A DNA stretch of 64,000 nt from Trachythela sp. YZ-2020. Taxonomy: Eukaryota; Cnidaria; Anthozoa; Malacalcyonacea; Clavulariidae. The DNA is taken from positions 682,001 to 746,000 of the forward strand of contig JADLSH010000220.1 in NCBI GenBank assembly GCA_016169945.1, read 5' to 3'. The notes beneath the pieces were generated by a model, which made no database searches, was not told where the DNA came from, and was given only the letters and a program-made list of their open reading frames with translations. Below are positions 1 to 10,792 of this stretch, one piece after another. Numbering within the stretch: the stretch's first letter is position 1; every line of letters begins with the position of its first letter. The translations under genes and the position numbers were made by a program.

Positions 1-1003
1 ATAACTCCCCAATAAAAACCCCTTTATGAGAAAGACTTGGAGCAAGTCTATCATTTACCATATGCACTGCATATCATCCTTCTAAAAGTTGTTTCTTGTT
101 ACACCTTTTCTGACTATTGATTGAATATTGTTAAGCATTTTCCATATATGTTGCCCCTACTCCAAGTTGGGTAACCTTATTATTTTCCTGTTCTAATATG
201 TATTGATACACTACTTTCAAACTGTTGTAGGCTGTCAATTATTTAGTCTTTCTTATTAAGTCTGTACGTATCAGCATTACTTAAAATTATTATATAGTTT
301 CTAAAATCTGTGTGCTGTCAAGCAATCTATTAAGTTAATGTAAAAATGTTTTTACAGTAGGATCGTCAATAGAAAGGCCACTTACAGATACCTCCGTTTC
401 TTAGAAAATAGTGTTAGCTCACTCATCTACAATTATCCCATGAATACGATTCCCAAACTTAATTGGTTGTAGTGATTGATCTTTGGATGCCAACCTTAGA
501 TGAAGATGCAAAAAAGTGAAGGGCATTCTGTTTTTATAATAGCACTTTTGCTGCTATATTATTTAATCTACCTATACACTGTCGAAAAGTTTGCCACATG
601 GCTGGTGGCCTTGTGTCTAATATTTGGGGGAGGATCGAGGCATATTTATGAACAATGTTTTGAAATATGAAGTATCGTAAGCAAGTTATGTATTCGAACA
701 ATAGCCAGAGAGGGTTACATTATAAACAAGCGACACTGTTAGTAAGATTACCTGTATATTAAATGTTGTTCAGAAATGGGATTGCGGGGAGAAAGTTACA
801 TTCAAACCTCGAAATGTTGGTGATTGTTGTTGTAATACAGTATGACTTCAAAATGAGCCACTATTACAAGCAACAGGTTGTCCAAAGTAAATGGCACCAG
901 TCTTCTTGTTTAATTGAATTCCAACTGTTAAATGTGAATAAAAAATGAAAATTGGCTGCATTAACTATTAATATTATACTTTACTATATCTGTAGCTAAG
1001 CAA
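1..1003. other. Non-coding stretch
   Basis: AT-rich DNA with no reading frame that shows domain-like composition, no clear inverted repeats and no RNA gene. The 61-codon frame at 763-948 looks like chance. Confidence 0.6.
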
Positions 1004-1240
1004 CTATAGAATTATAAAACAAATTTCGAATAATTCCATCTTGAAAATTCAAGATATGCATCAAATTCAAGACAAATTTTTAATGGTACATTTTGACTAA
1101 ATTTCAAACTCTTTAGTTGGCCTGAAGAAGGCCTTGAAATAGAATCGAAATATAACCATAAAATGTTGTCTTAATGTTTATCCATATCTTGGATTTTCAA
1201 GATGCTAATATTCGGAATTTGTTTTATTTATTCTATATTT
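1004..1240. mobile_element. MITE-like inverted-repeat element
   Basis: The segment at about 1004-1058 is repeated in inverted form at about 1183-1240. The best part is 43 bp with only a few mismatches, with arms beginning near ATAAAACAAATT. The interior is about 125 bp, has no coding potential and contains the word GCCTGAAGAAGGCCTTGAAA. A short non-autonomous DNA transposon is the simplest reading. I found no convincing target duplication, so the exact ends are approximate. Confidence 0.6.
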
Positions 1241-2123
1241 CCTGCAGTTGTTGGCTGGAAATGGATCTCAGCAACTATATTATCTATGAAGTATTTGAAC
1301 TAGACTGCTTTAAAATTTGAAAAATAGTCCAACATTATTATATATGCAAGGTTTGCCTTGGGAAAGTAAAAACTATGTAAATTGGAAACAATTTTACTCG
1401 AGTTATAGGTATACTATAACGAATTTAATATAATTACAGTTTATCTAACGCTAAAACCTACTTGTTTATTTCGACAGGAAATGAACCGACCACAACAAGG
1501 CAGAAATATACAACAGTAAAAACATAAGCAAAATGCTTTCTTCTAGCTTGGCCTTTTTACAAAGTATCATGCCCGGGGCGATATTAAATAAGAAGTTTGT
1601 GTTGTTTTGCCTCATTGCCTTTGGAGGTCATGTGCTTAATATCGAGGAAATGACATTGTAGCCTGAATTTGTCAATTCACACAAAACTCAAACGGCTCGA
1701 TCGTTGATCGCTCAAAATACAAGGTAGAAATCGAGCAACAACAGTCAACATGAACATATTTGTAGTCAAAATGGTGAGCAGACCGAGGTTTGCTAAGCGC
1801 ACTCACCTTAAAATGTTGAGAATAACCTTCCTCTCAGGATGTCCAGAATGTATTTGTGAGCCCATTCTTCGCTCCTACGGTTGTTTTATACGAATTTTCT
1901 CGTCTATTTTCAAACCGATTTCGCCATATATTATTCAAGACAAACTTTATAGCATTACAAATATATTTCTTGCTTAAAAATTGTTAAACCGTACGAAAAA
2001 GTACTTAAAAGAAGCAAAATTTCTCGCATGCAAAATGCTCGGTCATCACTTGTTTCATCTTCCATACTGACGTGACGTCATTTTTATCATGTTTGAAGAA
2101 ATATAAAATAGCCTTCTAACTGA
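1241..2123. other. Non-coding stretch
   Basis: No supported gene. The 75-codon frame at 1750-1977 has no recognisable domain and no splice context. Confidence 0.55.
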
Positions 2124-2185
2124 CCTTAACCGTAAAACCTACCCTAAAGCTAACCCTAAACCTAACCCTGAACCTAACCCTAACC
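2124..2185. repeat. Degenerate interstitial telomere-like repeat
   Basis: About 60 bp made of imperfect CCCTAA-type hexamers (CCTTAACC, ACCCTAAAGC, TAACCCTAAACC, TAACCCTGAACC, TAACCCTAACC). This is the complement of the animal telomere unit TTAGGG. The interruptions point to an old interstitial tract and not a chromosome end. Confidence 0.75.
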
Positions 2186-3596
2186 AAATTGATGAAGAAA
2201 AATCAAGGAAAACGAAATTGAAAATCGGGAGAATTGCGTAACGACAGTTTGGCAGATCGAAACAAGTGAAAACCAAAATGCTCCGCTTCGCGGCGGCCGT
2301 ATTTCTTGTAAGTGAAAGGTTACCATTTTTCCCATGATGCTTTGCTATAATGCAAACTGATTATTGGCGTGCCTCGCGAGTGGTGGCAAAAAGGCGCGAG
2401 TCGCGACAAAGTCGAAGACAGTATTTTATGATACGATTGAAGATATAAATTTTGAAAGTGAACAGCCCGAAACGGCTATAGAACGTCCTTTAGGTGCTCT
2501 CACACGTTAATGAATTAATATAACGGGAACCGGGCTTTGCCTCAGCATTAAATCGTGCATTCCTCGGATGTTATTACAAATTTTCCTTTGGGGCAAATAA
2601 GGATAGTTGAGAGCAATTATTTTTGCAGAGATTGCAGATTTGTCATTTGGTTCACTTGAAATAGTATCAAAAGATAATTTCGATTCCATGACATATATAC
2701 AGAGATATGTTTTTCTAATTTCAATTAGAAATACAATAATACAGAATGAATACCGCTTTCCTGTATTTAAAGTTGTTGAAGTTAATTAGTATTTTGTTCA
2801 AAGAGGTCTCCCTTTTTCCCCTATTCGGAAATGGCAGGAAAATGTGTTTGCCCACATATTCCCTTCCTCGTCGGTGTAACCGCTGCCCTAGGGTTGGGTA
2901 AAAAGAAATCTTTATGTATACATGGTTGGGTAATTTAACATAATTTTTTTATATTACACGGTTGGGTAAAAAATATCGGGGGTGGGTTAAAATAGTTTCT
3001 CTTCGGCCCGAACCCCGGTCATAAATAATGACTGGTCCTTTAGGTTGAAATTTCATCCCGGGAGCGCATAATACCGTAAATCATTGCGATATTAGTTCCA
3101 CGAGCAATTTCATACAATTGCTTATTTTTTATTGCAAAACTTCAGCGAAAGTTGAAACAGAATATTGTATCGTAAAACTGAATTTCTGCTGAAAAGGCGT
3201 CTCTCAATTTTCTACTCAACCGTTGCCCTTTGTCTTTTGTTTTCATAGCAATAAGGAGGAATAATATTATTGTTCTCTCACGCAATCAAAGTTCAGTAAT
3301 TTCCTGATAAAACAAACAAATGACAGAATGCTATTTTTCTGTAGGAGTACAATTCAAGCTGCTTGGTTTTGGAGAAGAATCTGAAAGGTATCTGTTGATA
3401 AGTATAAAAGCAAAACTATTTTTCTAATTGGAGTACAAACTGCTCATATATTTTGATTTTGGTTCATTATTCTATTAAAAATGAAAAAAAATATTTTCCT
3501 AAATTTATAGGGTTAAACCCCTCTATTACGGACACCTATATAATACGAACACCTATTTATTACGGACAGTTTCCACACGTACTGTAATTCTGGGAG
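2186..3596. other. Non-coding with short simple repeats
   Basis: No gene seen. Between about 2892 and 2995 the word GGTTGGGTAA recurs four times at irregular spacing. At 3516-3575 a TATTACGGACACCT-like word recurs with a roughly 22-bp period. Both look like remnants of repeat termini or short tandem arrays. Confidence 0.5.
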
Positions 3597-3830
3597 TGTT
3601 GCCGCAACACCAAAATCGGTGTAAATTATTACAGCAATGTGAACACCGATATGGTGTTTACTTACACCGAATATGGTGTTAATTCACACCTATCCAATAC
3701 TAATTAATAGATGCAGCTGTGTGGACACCAAGCAATTGTAAATCTACATTATGAGCGTAAACTAACATCTCCGAAGATATTCTGCACTGCTTTGGTGTAA
3801 ATAAGCTTCCAGCTACCGTCAGTGACAAAA
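3597..3830. repeat. ACACC/GGTGT-rich repeat block, left part
   Basis: Dense short palindromic words built on GGTGT and ACACC (for example GGTGTAAATTA, ACACCGATATGGTGT, ACACCGAATATGGTGT). The phrase CTGCTTTGGTGTAAAT is shared with 7087-7102, as is GCAGCTGTGTGGACACCAA. The block resumes after the 4413-7063 element, so one repeat was probably split by later insertions. Confidence 0.5.
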
Positions 3831-3872
3831 CACCTTGGACAAAGTATCAAAATAACGTCTGGGTACAACATA

Positions 3873-4263
3873 ATTAGAGACCTTACGATTTAAGACGGCA
3901 ACGTGACGACGACGGCTATAAATACAATGAAATTTATAGTATTTTAGAATAGAAATGAATAATTAAAATCCCACGGGAGTTTTAGACGTCATCCTCGCTC
4001 TGTTTACAACGGTAAACTACAGAGTTTTACGTCTTGTATTCAACGTCTGCGTTTCAAGCCGCGAGAAGTGGTACTCAGCAAATTGGCTCAGTACTGAAGT
4101 AGAAATCTTCTAAACCAAAAAGCCCTTATCTCAACTTCCTCAAACTGAAGTGAATTCATACGATTGATAATACACGACAAGTGTTATTTCATTGATTTAT
4201 TTGAAGGAGTTTGTTTTGGCCGTCGTCGTTCGCGTTGCCGTTCTACATCGTAAGGTCTCTAAT
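3873..4263. mobile_element. MITE with ~46-bp inverted termini
   Basis: ATTAGAGACCTTACGAT at 3873-3889 is inverted at 4247-4263. The match continues inward for about 46 bp with few mismatches (ACGGCAACG and GACGACGACGGC on the left, complements on the right). The interior is about 300 bp and has no coding frame. This is a small non-autonomous DNA transposon; the superfamily is undetermined because the flanks show no clear duplication. Confidence 0.7.
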
Positions 4264-4412
4264 GTTCCCCCGCACCCCACGTTCAATGTTGAGTGGAAAA
4301 TTTATCCGGTAAAATGTTGCTTACTAGACCAGCAACATTGTTCAGGGTGGGGGGATAGAGGGATAGGGTTTATACACCCAACAGCATTATACATTGTGTA
4401 TTTATCTATAAG

Positions 4413-7063
4413 GCCTGCTCTGGGATCTTAACTCGCCTTAACTCGCCGCGAGATAATGCGAGTTAAGGCGAGTTTAGGCGATTTAAGCAAAAACACAACT
4501 TTTAGGTAATGCGTTTTAAGGCGTTTTAGGGCGATTTAAGGCGATTTAAGAAAAAATACATGGTAATTAAATAGGCAAGTATAGTACTTTAAGCAAAATA
4601 CAGTAATAACACATAATTAATAGTGCATAGTAAATGTATTTTGAAAGGGGGTCTGGTTAGACTGTCATGTAAACAAGACCCAGTTGAAATTTATTATTAA
4701 TTAGCTTATTTTGCCGTATTACTAATTTTAAGGTTATAACACCAAATTGCTGGAATTAATACAATGAAGAACATAAACCAGTATATAATAACATGTGTTT
4801 TTAAATTGAATTGCATACTAATACCTATTACTAAGTTCAGTCCTGGAACCACAATCAATTGGAAATCTAAAAAATCAGGGTTGTGGCTGGAATGTAGGAA
4901 CGAGAAGATTTAGTGCATCCCATGGGGTTGCTATCCTATATTTTGAGAATTTCCAAATGCATGAATGCCTTGTCAATATCTTGGAAATTCCAAGGGTACA
5001 GAATATTTTAAAACTGTGACCATGCATGTTCCAATGTGGCAATACATTGTAGTTTAATATTCAAACGATTTTACATATGTGTTAAACTTACCAAATAAGC
5101 TTGAATTTACGTTGCAAATATAGTATTTCATTTCCATGTGTTCATTTAATAAGTAAAACTCAACATTGATTGGTATTTATTTTAATTCCCCTCAATATAT
5201 AAAGTGCAGTATTTATAAAAATTCACTAATGTTAAAATTTAGTTTATATAAAGTTTCCAAGACTTGAATAATAAATTTCCGCTGGATAGCCTGAGAGAAG
5301 GCTCCCTCCCCGCAGTGGCTAACATGAAGTATTTAACTGAATTAATGAAAATGCCAGGTTTTGTTATCGACTCAAGATCGTACGCTAAAAATGTTAAACC
5401 TCGGTTATTAAAACGATCATGGATATTTATATAAGACGATATGAACCGGACAATGCTGACTATAAAAGTTGACCAGGATCATGCTGTGGTTTATCAATTT
5501 ATGTAAGTTTGAAAACTGTTGATATAAAATATTAAATGTTGTGCACTACAGGCACTGCAATTCAGCACTTGTATATAAGGCCGTCGGAATTATTAAAAGT
5601 ATCAGTTTACCGTCACTTAAAATTTCGAAAGTTGATAAGCCCTCTACCCTGTAATTTATAGGCCCCGCACTATTTTCAATAAAGGAAAACGAAACAATTT
5701 ATGAATTGCTCTGGAAGTTCATATCACAATATTGGCATATTAATTATACTTATCGAAATAGATAAAATGTTGAAAACAGACTGATTCTTGCCATCCTGAC
5801 TTTTTTCTGTTTGAATATAAGGGTTCCTATGTCATATTATATACCTATAAGCTTGATAGTATGTAACTTATGCACCAGTCATGGAAAGCCTCGCACCCCC
5901 TATCCGGGACATGCCGGGAAATAGCGGGGATTTATTTGCAGATTAGCCTATCTGTTATGCCTGGGTACTCAGGGCATTAGACAGCGTACGTTAGATATGT
6001 GTCATGATGGCCAGGGATTATGGGCTGGGAATTCGTCTGTTCGAGATGTATTATTAAGCCTTGTTCATCGACATTTACCCTATACTCTATAGACATTGTT
6101 TTACTAAAAATAGCTTTTACAGGATAATGTATTATTTGACTTTGTGTAAATTGCAAGATACAGCTAACAGACAAAATGCAAAATATTTACCTACTTTGTC
6201 AAAGTTTTGACAAACTCTGGATTGCATGTTTGGCCTCCAATGATCAAAATTGGGGAAATTTTAGAATAGTTTGTTGAATTTTAAAGCAATTATTATGGTA
6301 GCCTTCATTTTTGGTGCCCGGGTAGCGGGGAACTTTAGTCATGTTTAGACTAGTAAGAAGGCCATGTATAGGTTGGGGATTAATGTCCGCTGTTCCCTGG
6401 GTAGGGGGGTGCGTGGCTTTCCAATTACTAGTGCATTACTGTGTTTCGGCTTTTATCAATAAGCATGTAACCAGTGCTGGAAAATGCCCGACAGCGCCAG
6501 CAGCACCGCTGCCAGGATATTTTTGACAAAAAGTCTTAACAGGAAATTTTTATGTCTCACAGGAAATAATTGTCATTTTATAAATACAAACAACAGATAG
6601 TTAGATTTTGGTATGCACTTGTATTGTATAACATATATTTACTTACTGGCAATGCCAGTGGCAGCTGGGTTGTCAAATTCTGTTAGGCAGAAAATTTTAA
6701 GTCCGACGTACACAGGAAATTTTTGTTTTGGGGTTTTGCTGCCAGGAAGGAAAACAGATTATCTAGGCCTGCAAGTAACTTCCCTTGTTTCGGCTAAGCC
6801 CCCTTTCTCCAGCAAGTCCCCTCGGATAAGCGCCCTCCTAATCTTATCTGAAATAAACAACCAGAACCCCCCTCTCCTGGGGAAAGGGTGTTTACACTGT
6901 ATATAGTATTTACTATTTTCAGCATTTTAATTTCGTTGGCGAGTTTAGGCGATTTAGTGCGAGTTTAAGCGATTTAAGAGAATTGTTGCCAATTTATCCG
7001 CGATTTAAGGCGAGTTAGGGCGATTTAAGGCGAGTTAAGGCGAGTTAAGATCCCAGAGCAGGC
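4413..7063. mobile_element. Non-autonomous DNA transposon with subterminal repeat arrays
   Basis: The ends are inverted copies of GCCTGCTCTGGGATCTTAAC, continuing for about 35 bp through TCGCCTTAACTCGCC. Next to each terminus lies an array of 9-10-bp words of the type GGCGATTTAAG/GGCGAGTTAAG (about 4428-4552 left, 6938-7050 right). Such arrays are typical of transposase binding sites. The 2.4-kb interior is AT-rich and has no transposase; the frames at 6341-6526 and 6613-6906 carry no domain. No clear target duplication is visible, so assignment to hAT or another superfamily is open. Confidence 0.65.
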
Positions 7064-7079
7064 GTGCATGTAGACACTA

Positions 7080-7640
7080 TTTCTACTCTGCTTTGGTGTA
7101 AATCAGCTTGCAGCTGTGTGGACACCAACTCGGTGTTAATATTCACTGTCTATGTGAGTAAACGTACATATTAAATACATCCTCTTACATTGTATTGATG
7201 TATACACAAAGTATGAATAATTTGTGATCCCAGGTGTATCTTCAACATCGTTGTCATTCTCAACACAACGTTAAACTTAGCGTTTTCACGTCTTTCAAGC
7301 AAAGTGAAAGCTTGTTGCGACGTTAGAGGTGTTACTTAAAGTCGAGCTTATAGCAGACACCGCATCGTTTAGCCAAACTAAGCTGTTTGTAAGGCTATTT
7401 GAAAAAGCTTCAAACATTTATTACATTAATCAAAATGTTTAACGCTTATTCTCGAGCTGAAATTGAGACCGAGTCGTCGAATTGCCGCGTCGTAGATCTT
7501 AAACCCTCTCATCCAGCTACCGAGACGCCAATAGGGTGCAGATTTGTCTGTAAACGTACACCCAATTGGTGTCTAAGAAGCTATATTGAATATTACCAAT
7601 GGCGTGTAAAAACACCCGTTGGTGCCGCTTGAAGTAGTGT
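7080..7640. repeat. ACACC/GGTGT-rich repeat block, right part
   Basis: Continues the repeat vocabulary of 3597-3830: CTGCTTTGGTGTAAATCAGC, GTGTGGACACCAACTCGGTG, and later ACACCCAATTGGTGTC and ACACCCGTTGGTG near 7558-7626. No gene is supported; the frame at 7399-7632 overlaps these repeats. Confidence 0.45.
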
Positions 7641-7859
7641 GCACAAAGTAGTTATACATCTTATTAATGCAAGTTAAAACAATTAAGTTCATATAAAACT
7701 AAATTAGGATTGTTAAACTATATTAAAAATTTTGATTCATTACAACAGACTATCATTCACACTCCTATAGGTTCAGGTCACTCGTAAAGTTCATCTATAG
7801 AGTAGAACATTCGTTGATACTGTAACACAGTCAGCAGTATATCATGCACCATGAATGTT

Positions 7860-8850
7860 CTCGCCAACACTTTACCTTGAAGAGAAAATTATTTAGCATT
7901 TGACAATGAAAATGATGTGTGGGTACATTCCAGCTTGATGGACTAATGAGGCTGATGCAGAAAGTCTCAAAATTAATTATTAAACAAATCAAAACTAAGC
8001 TTTTGTTGGCGTCATATTACGTCCATTAATTTTGCTTCTTTTTCTCCTTTAATTTTTATGTCACACAACCAAATGTTGCAAGAAGTACATGACCTTGGAA
8101 TCTGTAATAGACATGGACAGATATTCTGGTTAACCATGCAAATGAAATCTAATATCAATGCGGGATACTTTTCCCCTGTCGAGTAGTAGTAGTAATAATA
8201 TTTAATCAGGAAAATTTTTTCATTATACAATGATTTCCCAAAAGGACCTGAATAAAACTGCCATGCATTCGACAGAGTTAAACCATAGTATGGTTCACTA
8301 GGGCACAATGCTACCTACTGAATTGACATTAAGAGTTGAGCAGAAACACTGGTTAACCCATCAACATGAAACACTTTCCACTTAACGAGTAAATTAATCT
8401 GGCGACAGACGGAGCAAAATACTGTAGCAAAGTAGGGAACATTATAGCGTACGTTGCAACTTAAGGGCTAACAAACGACAATGGCAGATAGTCTTTTTAA
8501 CTCATTAACAGGCAAGACTTTTCCCATTAAGAGTAAAATTGTCTGGGTTATGACTTGGGTATAGTTTATGAAATAACAAACTAAACGAAGTATGTGCATA
8601 TGGCATATATTGAGATTTGGTGGACTAACGATTAGCTAGCTAATTAAGATGCAATACTTTTCCCTTAATAAGGAGTAAAATTGTATGGGGTTAGGACATA
8701 GGAAGGGTATCTGAAATAAAAAACAAACAAACAATGTGTACTATGACACATTGTTACTTAGTGGGTTAACAAGAGATATGGACAGATAGCCTGGTTATCC
8801 AATTAATGTGCAACGCTTTTCCCCTGAAGAGTAACATTTTCTGGCGTTAA
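7860..8850. repeat. Degenerate tandem-like array, ~150-bp spacing
   Basis: A core resembling CTTTTCCC..AAGAGTAAAATT..TCTGG recurs near 7868, 8167, 8373, 8520, 8660 and 8816. It is often preceded by a GGTTAAC-type word and followed by a variable spacer. Spacing in the last four units is about 140-156 bp. No coding frame runs through it. It reads as an old satellite or a repeat internal to a larger element. Confidence 0.5.
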
Positions 8851-9148
8851 ACAAAGAAAAAAAAACAAGGAAGGGTGTACTGCGGGTTAAATGGGTTAAC
8901 AAATCAACACGCAGTTCTTGCTGTAGTGCTTAGGTTCTGTTCGCATGATGCTAGCTTGTCACCTCTAACTCGCCTTGCTGTGCCAATTAGCCTTTTCCCA
9001 ATCGAGCAGGGTACTGGGTCTAGTCCCGAATCGCAATGAATCTATGGATTGTTTGAAGGGACAAGGTTGGGCAAGCTTGAAACTGAGGGACTGCGCGAGC
9101 GACAAGGGATTTCAATAGCTAAATATAAATATTTATTTATTCTAAAAG

Positions 9149-10340
9149 ATGCCTCATTTTAATTGTCCGTTCCAGGCTGCAAAAACAACTTTAGGAATGC
9201 GCCGCATCTTCATTTTTACAGAATTCCAAAGACCCCAGGGTTCAGAAATATGTATGAAGATATTCTTAGAAGAAACAAGACGCTTACTTCAAGTTCTACT
9301 CGAATTTGTCCGGCTCACTTCGAGGGAGGAGAGAAGTTAAGTCGTAATGATTTGCTTACAATATTTCCTTGGACAAATGAGACTGAGCCACCTAAAAGAA
9401 AACCCACACAATTTTTAGTAGAAGATACGAAAGCTTTATCGAAGATAAATACAAGGTACGATATGGACGATGGGAAAGAAAATCAAAATACAAATCAAAT
9501 ACAAAATGTTCACGAAGTCGATGCAACTATGGTCGAAGTAATCGACATGGTCGACACTATAGAGGACGGAATAACAAACGTTGAACAGGTGACTGAAACC
9601 TTTCTATCTTCTCAAGACATTGATAGACTTTTGAGTATTGAGAAACAATTTCAGGATATTCAGAAAAATAATGAAAATCTCAAGTGTGAAAATGAGAAAC
9701 TGAAGCAAGATGTTGCTCGTATGAAAGTTAATGTAGAAAACCAGGTACGTTTTGATATTGAAAAATACAAAAACAATGACGAAGACATCACGTTCTACAC
9801 TGGTTTTACTGACTATAATGCCATGATTATGTGTTACTCGATTGTTCAAGAGTCAGCAAAAAATCTTAGTTATGACCATGAGAAAACCAACACTGAAAGT
9901 GATGACTACAGGAAACGGGGGAGGCCAAGAACATTGACAACTCTTCAAGAATTTACTATGGTGATGATGAGATTAAGGCTGGGTGTTTTTGAAAAAGACC
10001 TGGCACGTCGCGTTAATATGTCAGTCACATCAGTGTGTAGAATTCTAAGAACATGGCTTCGGTTTCTTCGATGTGAATTTGAACCACTGATTAACGTTGC
10101 ACCACCTGAGGTTACCAAGCTATACATGCCTGAAGTATTTAAGAAATTCTACCCAGATCTAACAATTATAGTTGATTGTACTGAGGTTGAAATGGAGAAA
10201 CTTTCTTCATTAAATGCCCAATCTACTTGTTACTCCTCATACAAGTCAAAAAACACAATGAAAGCCCTGATTGGCATGGTATCACGCCGAAGTGAGAAAA
10301 ATGGCGGGATAATTAAGTTTTCATTACGAACAGGATCTTG
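9149..10340 (+). pseudogene. THAP-HTH-DDE transposase, 5' exon, frameshifted
   Basis: Reading from ATG 9149, one frame enters the N-terminus of a THAP zinc finger. After about 9165 the finger continues in the next frame (PGCKNN, FYRIPK, CPAHFEGGEK), so a 1-nt loss falls right at the first zinc Cys. The long frame then has an acidic linker, a coiled coil near 9640-9750, KRGRPRTLT, a helix-turn-helix (KDLARRVNMSVTSVCRIL) and the start of a DDE_Tnp_4-type catalytic domain (IIVDCTEVEMEK, SSYKSKNTMKALIG). The frame runs into a good splice donor (TTG|GTAAAT) at 10341. No later exon with the remaining acidic residues is visible. The role would be binding the inverted termini and cutting DNA in the nucleus. 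Confidence 0.8.
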
Positions 10341-10344
10341 GTAA

Positions 10345-10792
10345 ATGTTTTGCCTTGCCTCTTGGCTAGCCAGGATCATATTAACAGGCCCTTAGTGAAT
10401 ATATTAATTTCATATTTACCTTTGTGACACCTATTGTAAATTAGTGCATCAAATTGTTTATAAATAATTTATATTTCTTATACATGTACAATAATTTATT
10501 AACATTTTTGTATTTACTGTATAGTGGAACTCACACAAATTACTGTAGTCATTGTTAAAACAATCCACCATCTGTTCAGTTTTTAATAATATAAGAGTTT
10601 TTTCCCCAATTGATTTGTAAGAGGTATACAAAGCACGGGTGGAATATTTTACAAGGCAGATATTGTAACAATCAACACCTCCCTGTGCTATGTACCCCTC
10701 CCCCATTTTTGGTGAAAATTAAAACATTTGGGTGCTTACCTGATGACCACAGTTAGTAATGCTTTAAAACTTATTTTACAAAGATCTTAAGT
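10345..10792. other. Transposon interior, non-coding
   Basis: AT-rich stretch between the transposase donor site and the end of the convergent YqaJ gene. I searched by eye for the missing 3' transposase exon and did not find it. Confidence 0.5.

Noticed and set aside
6613..6906. 97-codon + frame inside the 4413-7063 element as its transposase
   Set aside because: No DDE, zinc-finger or helix-turn-helix features, and far too short.
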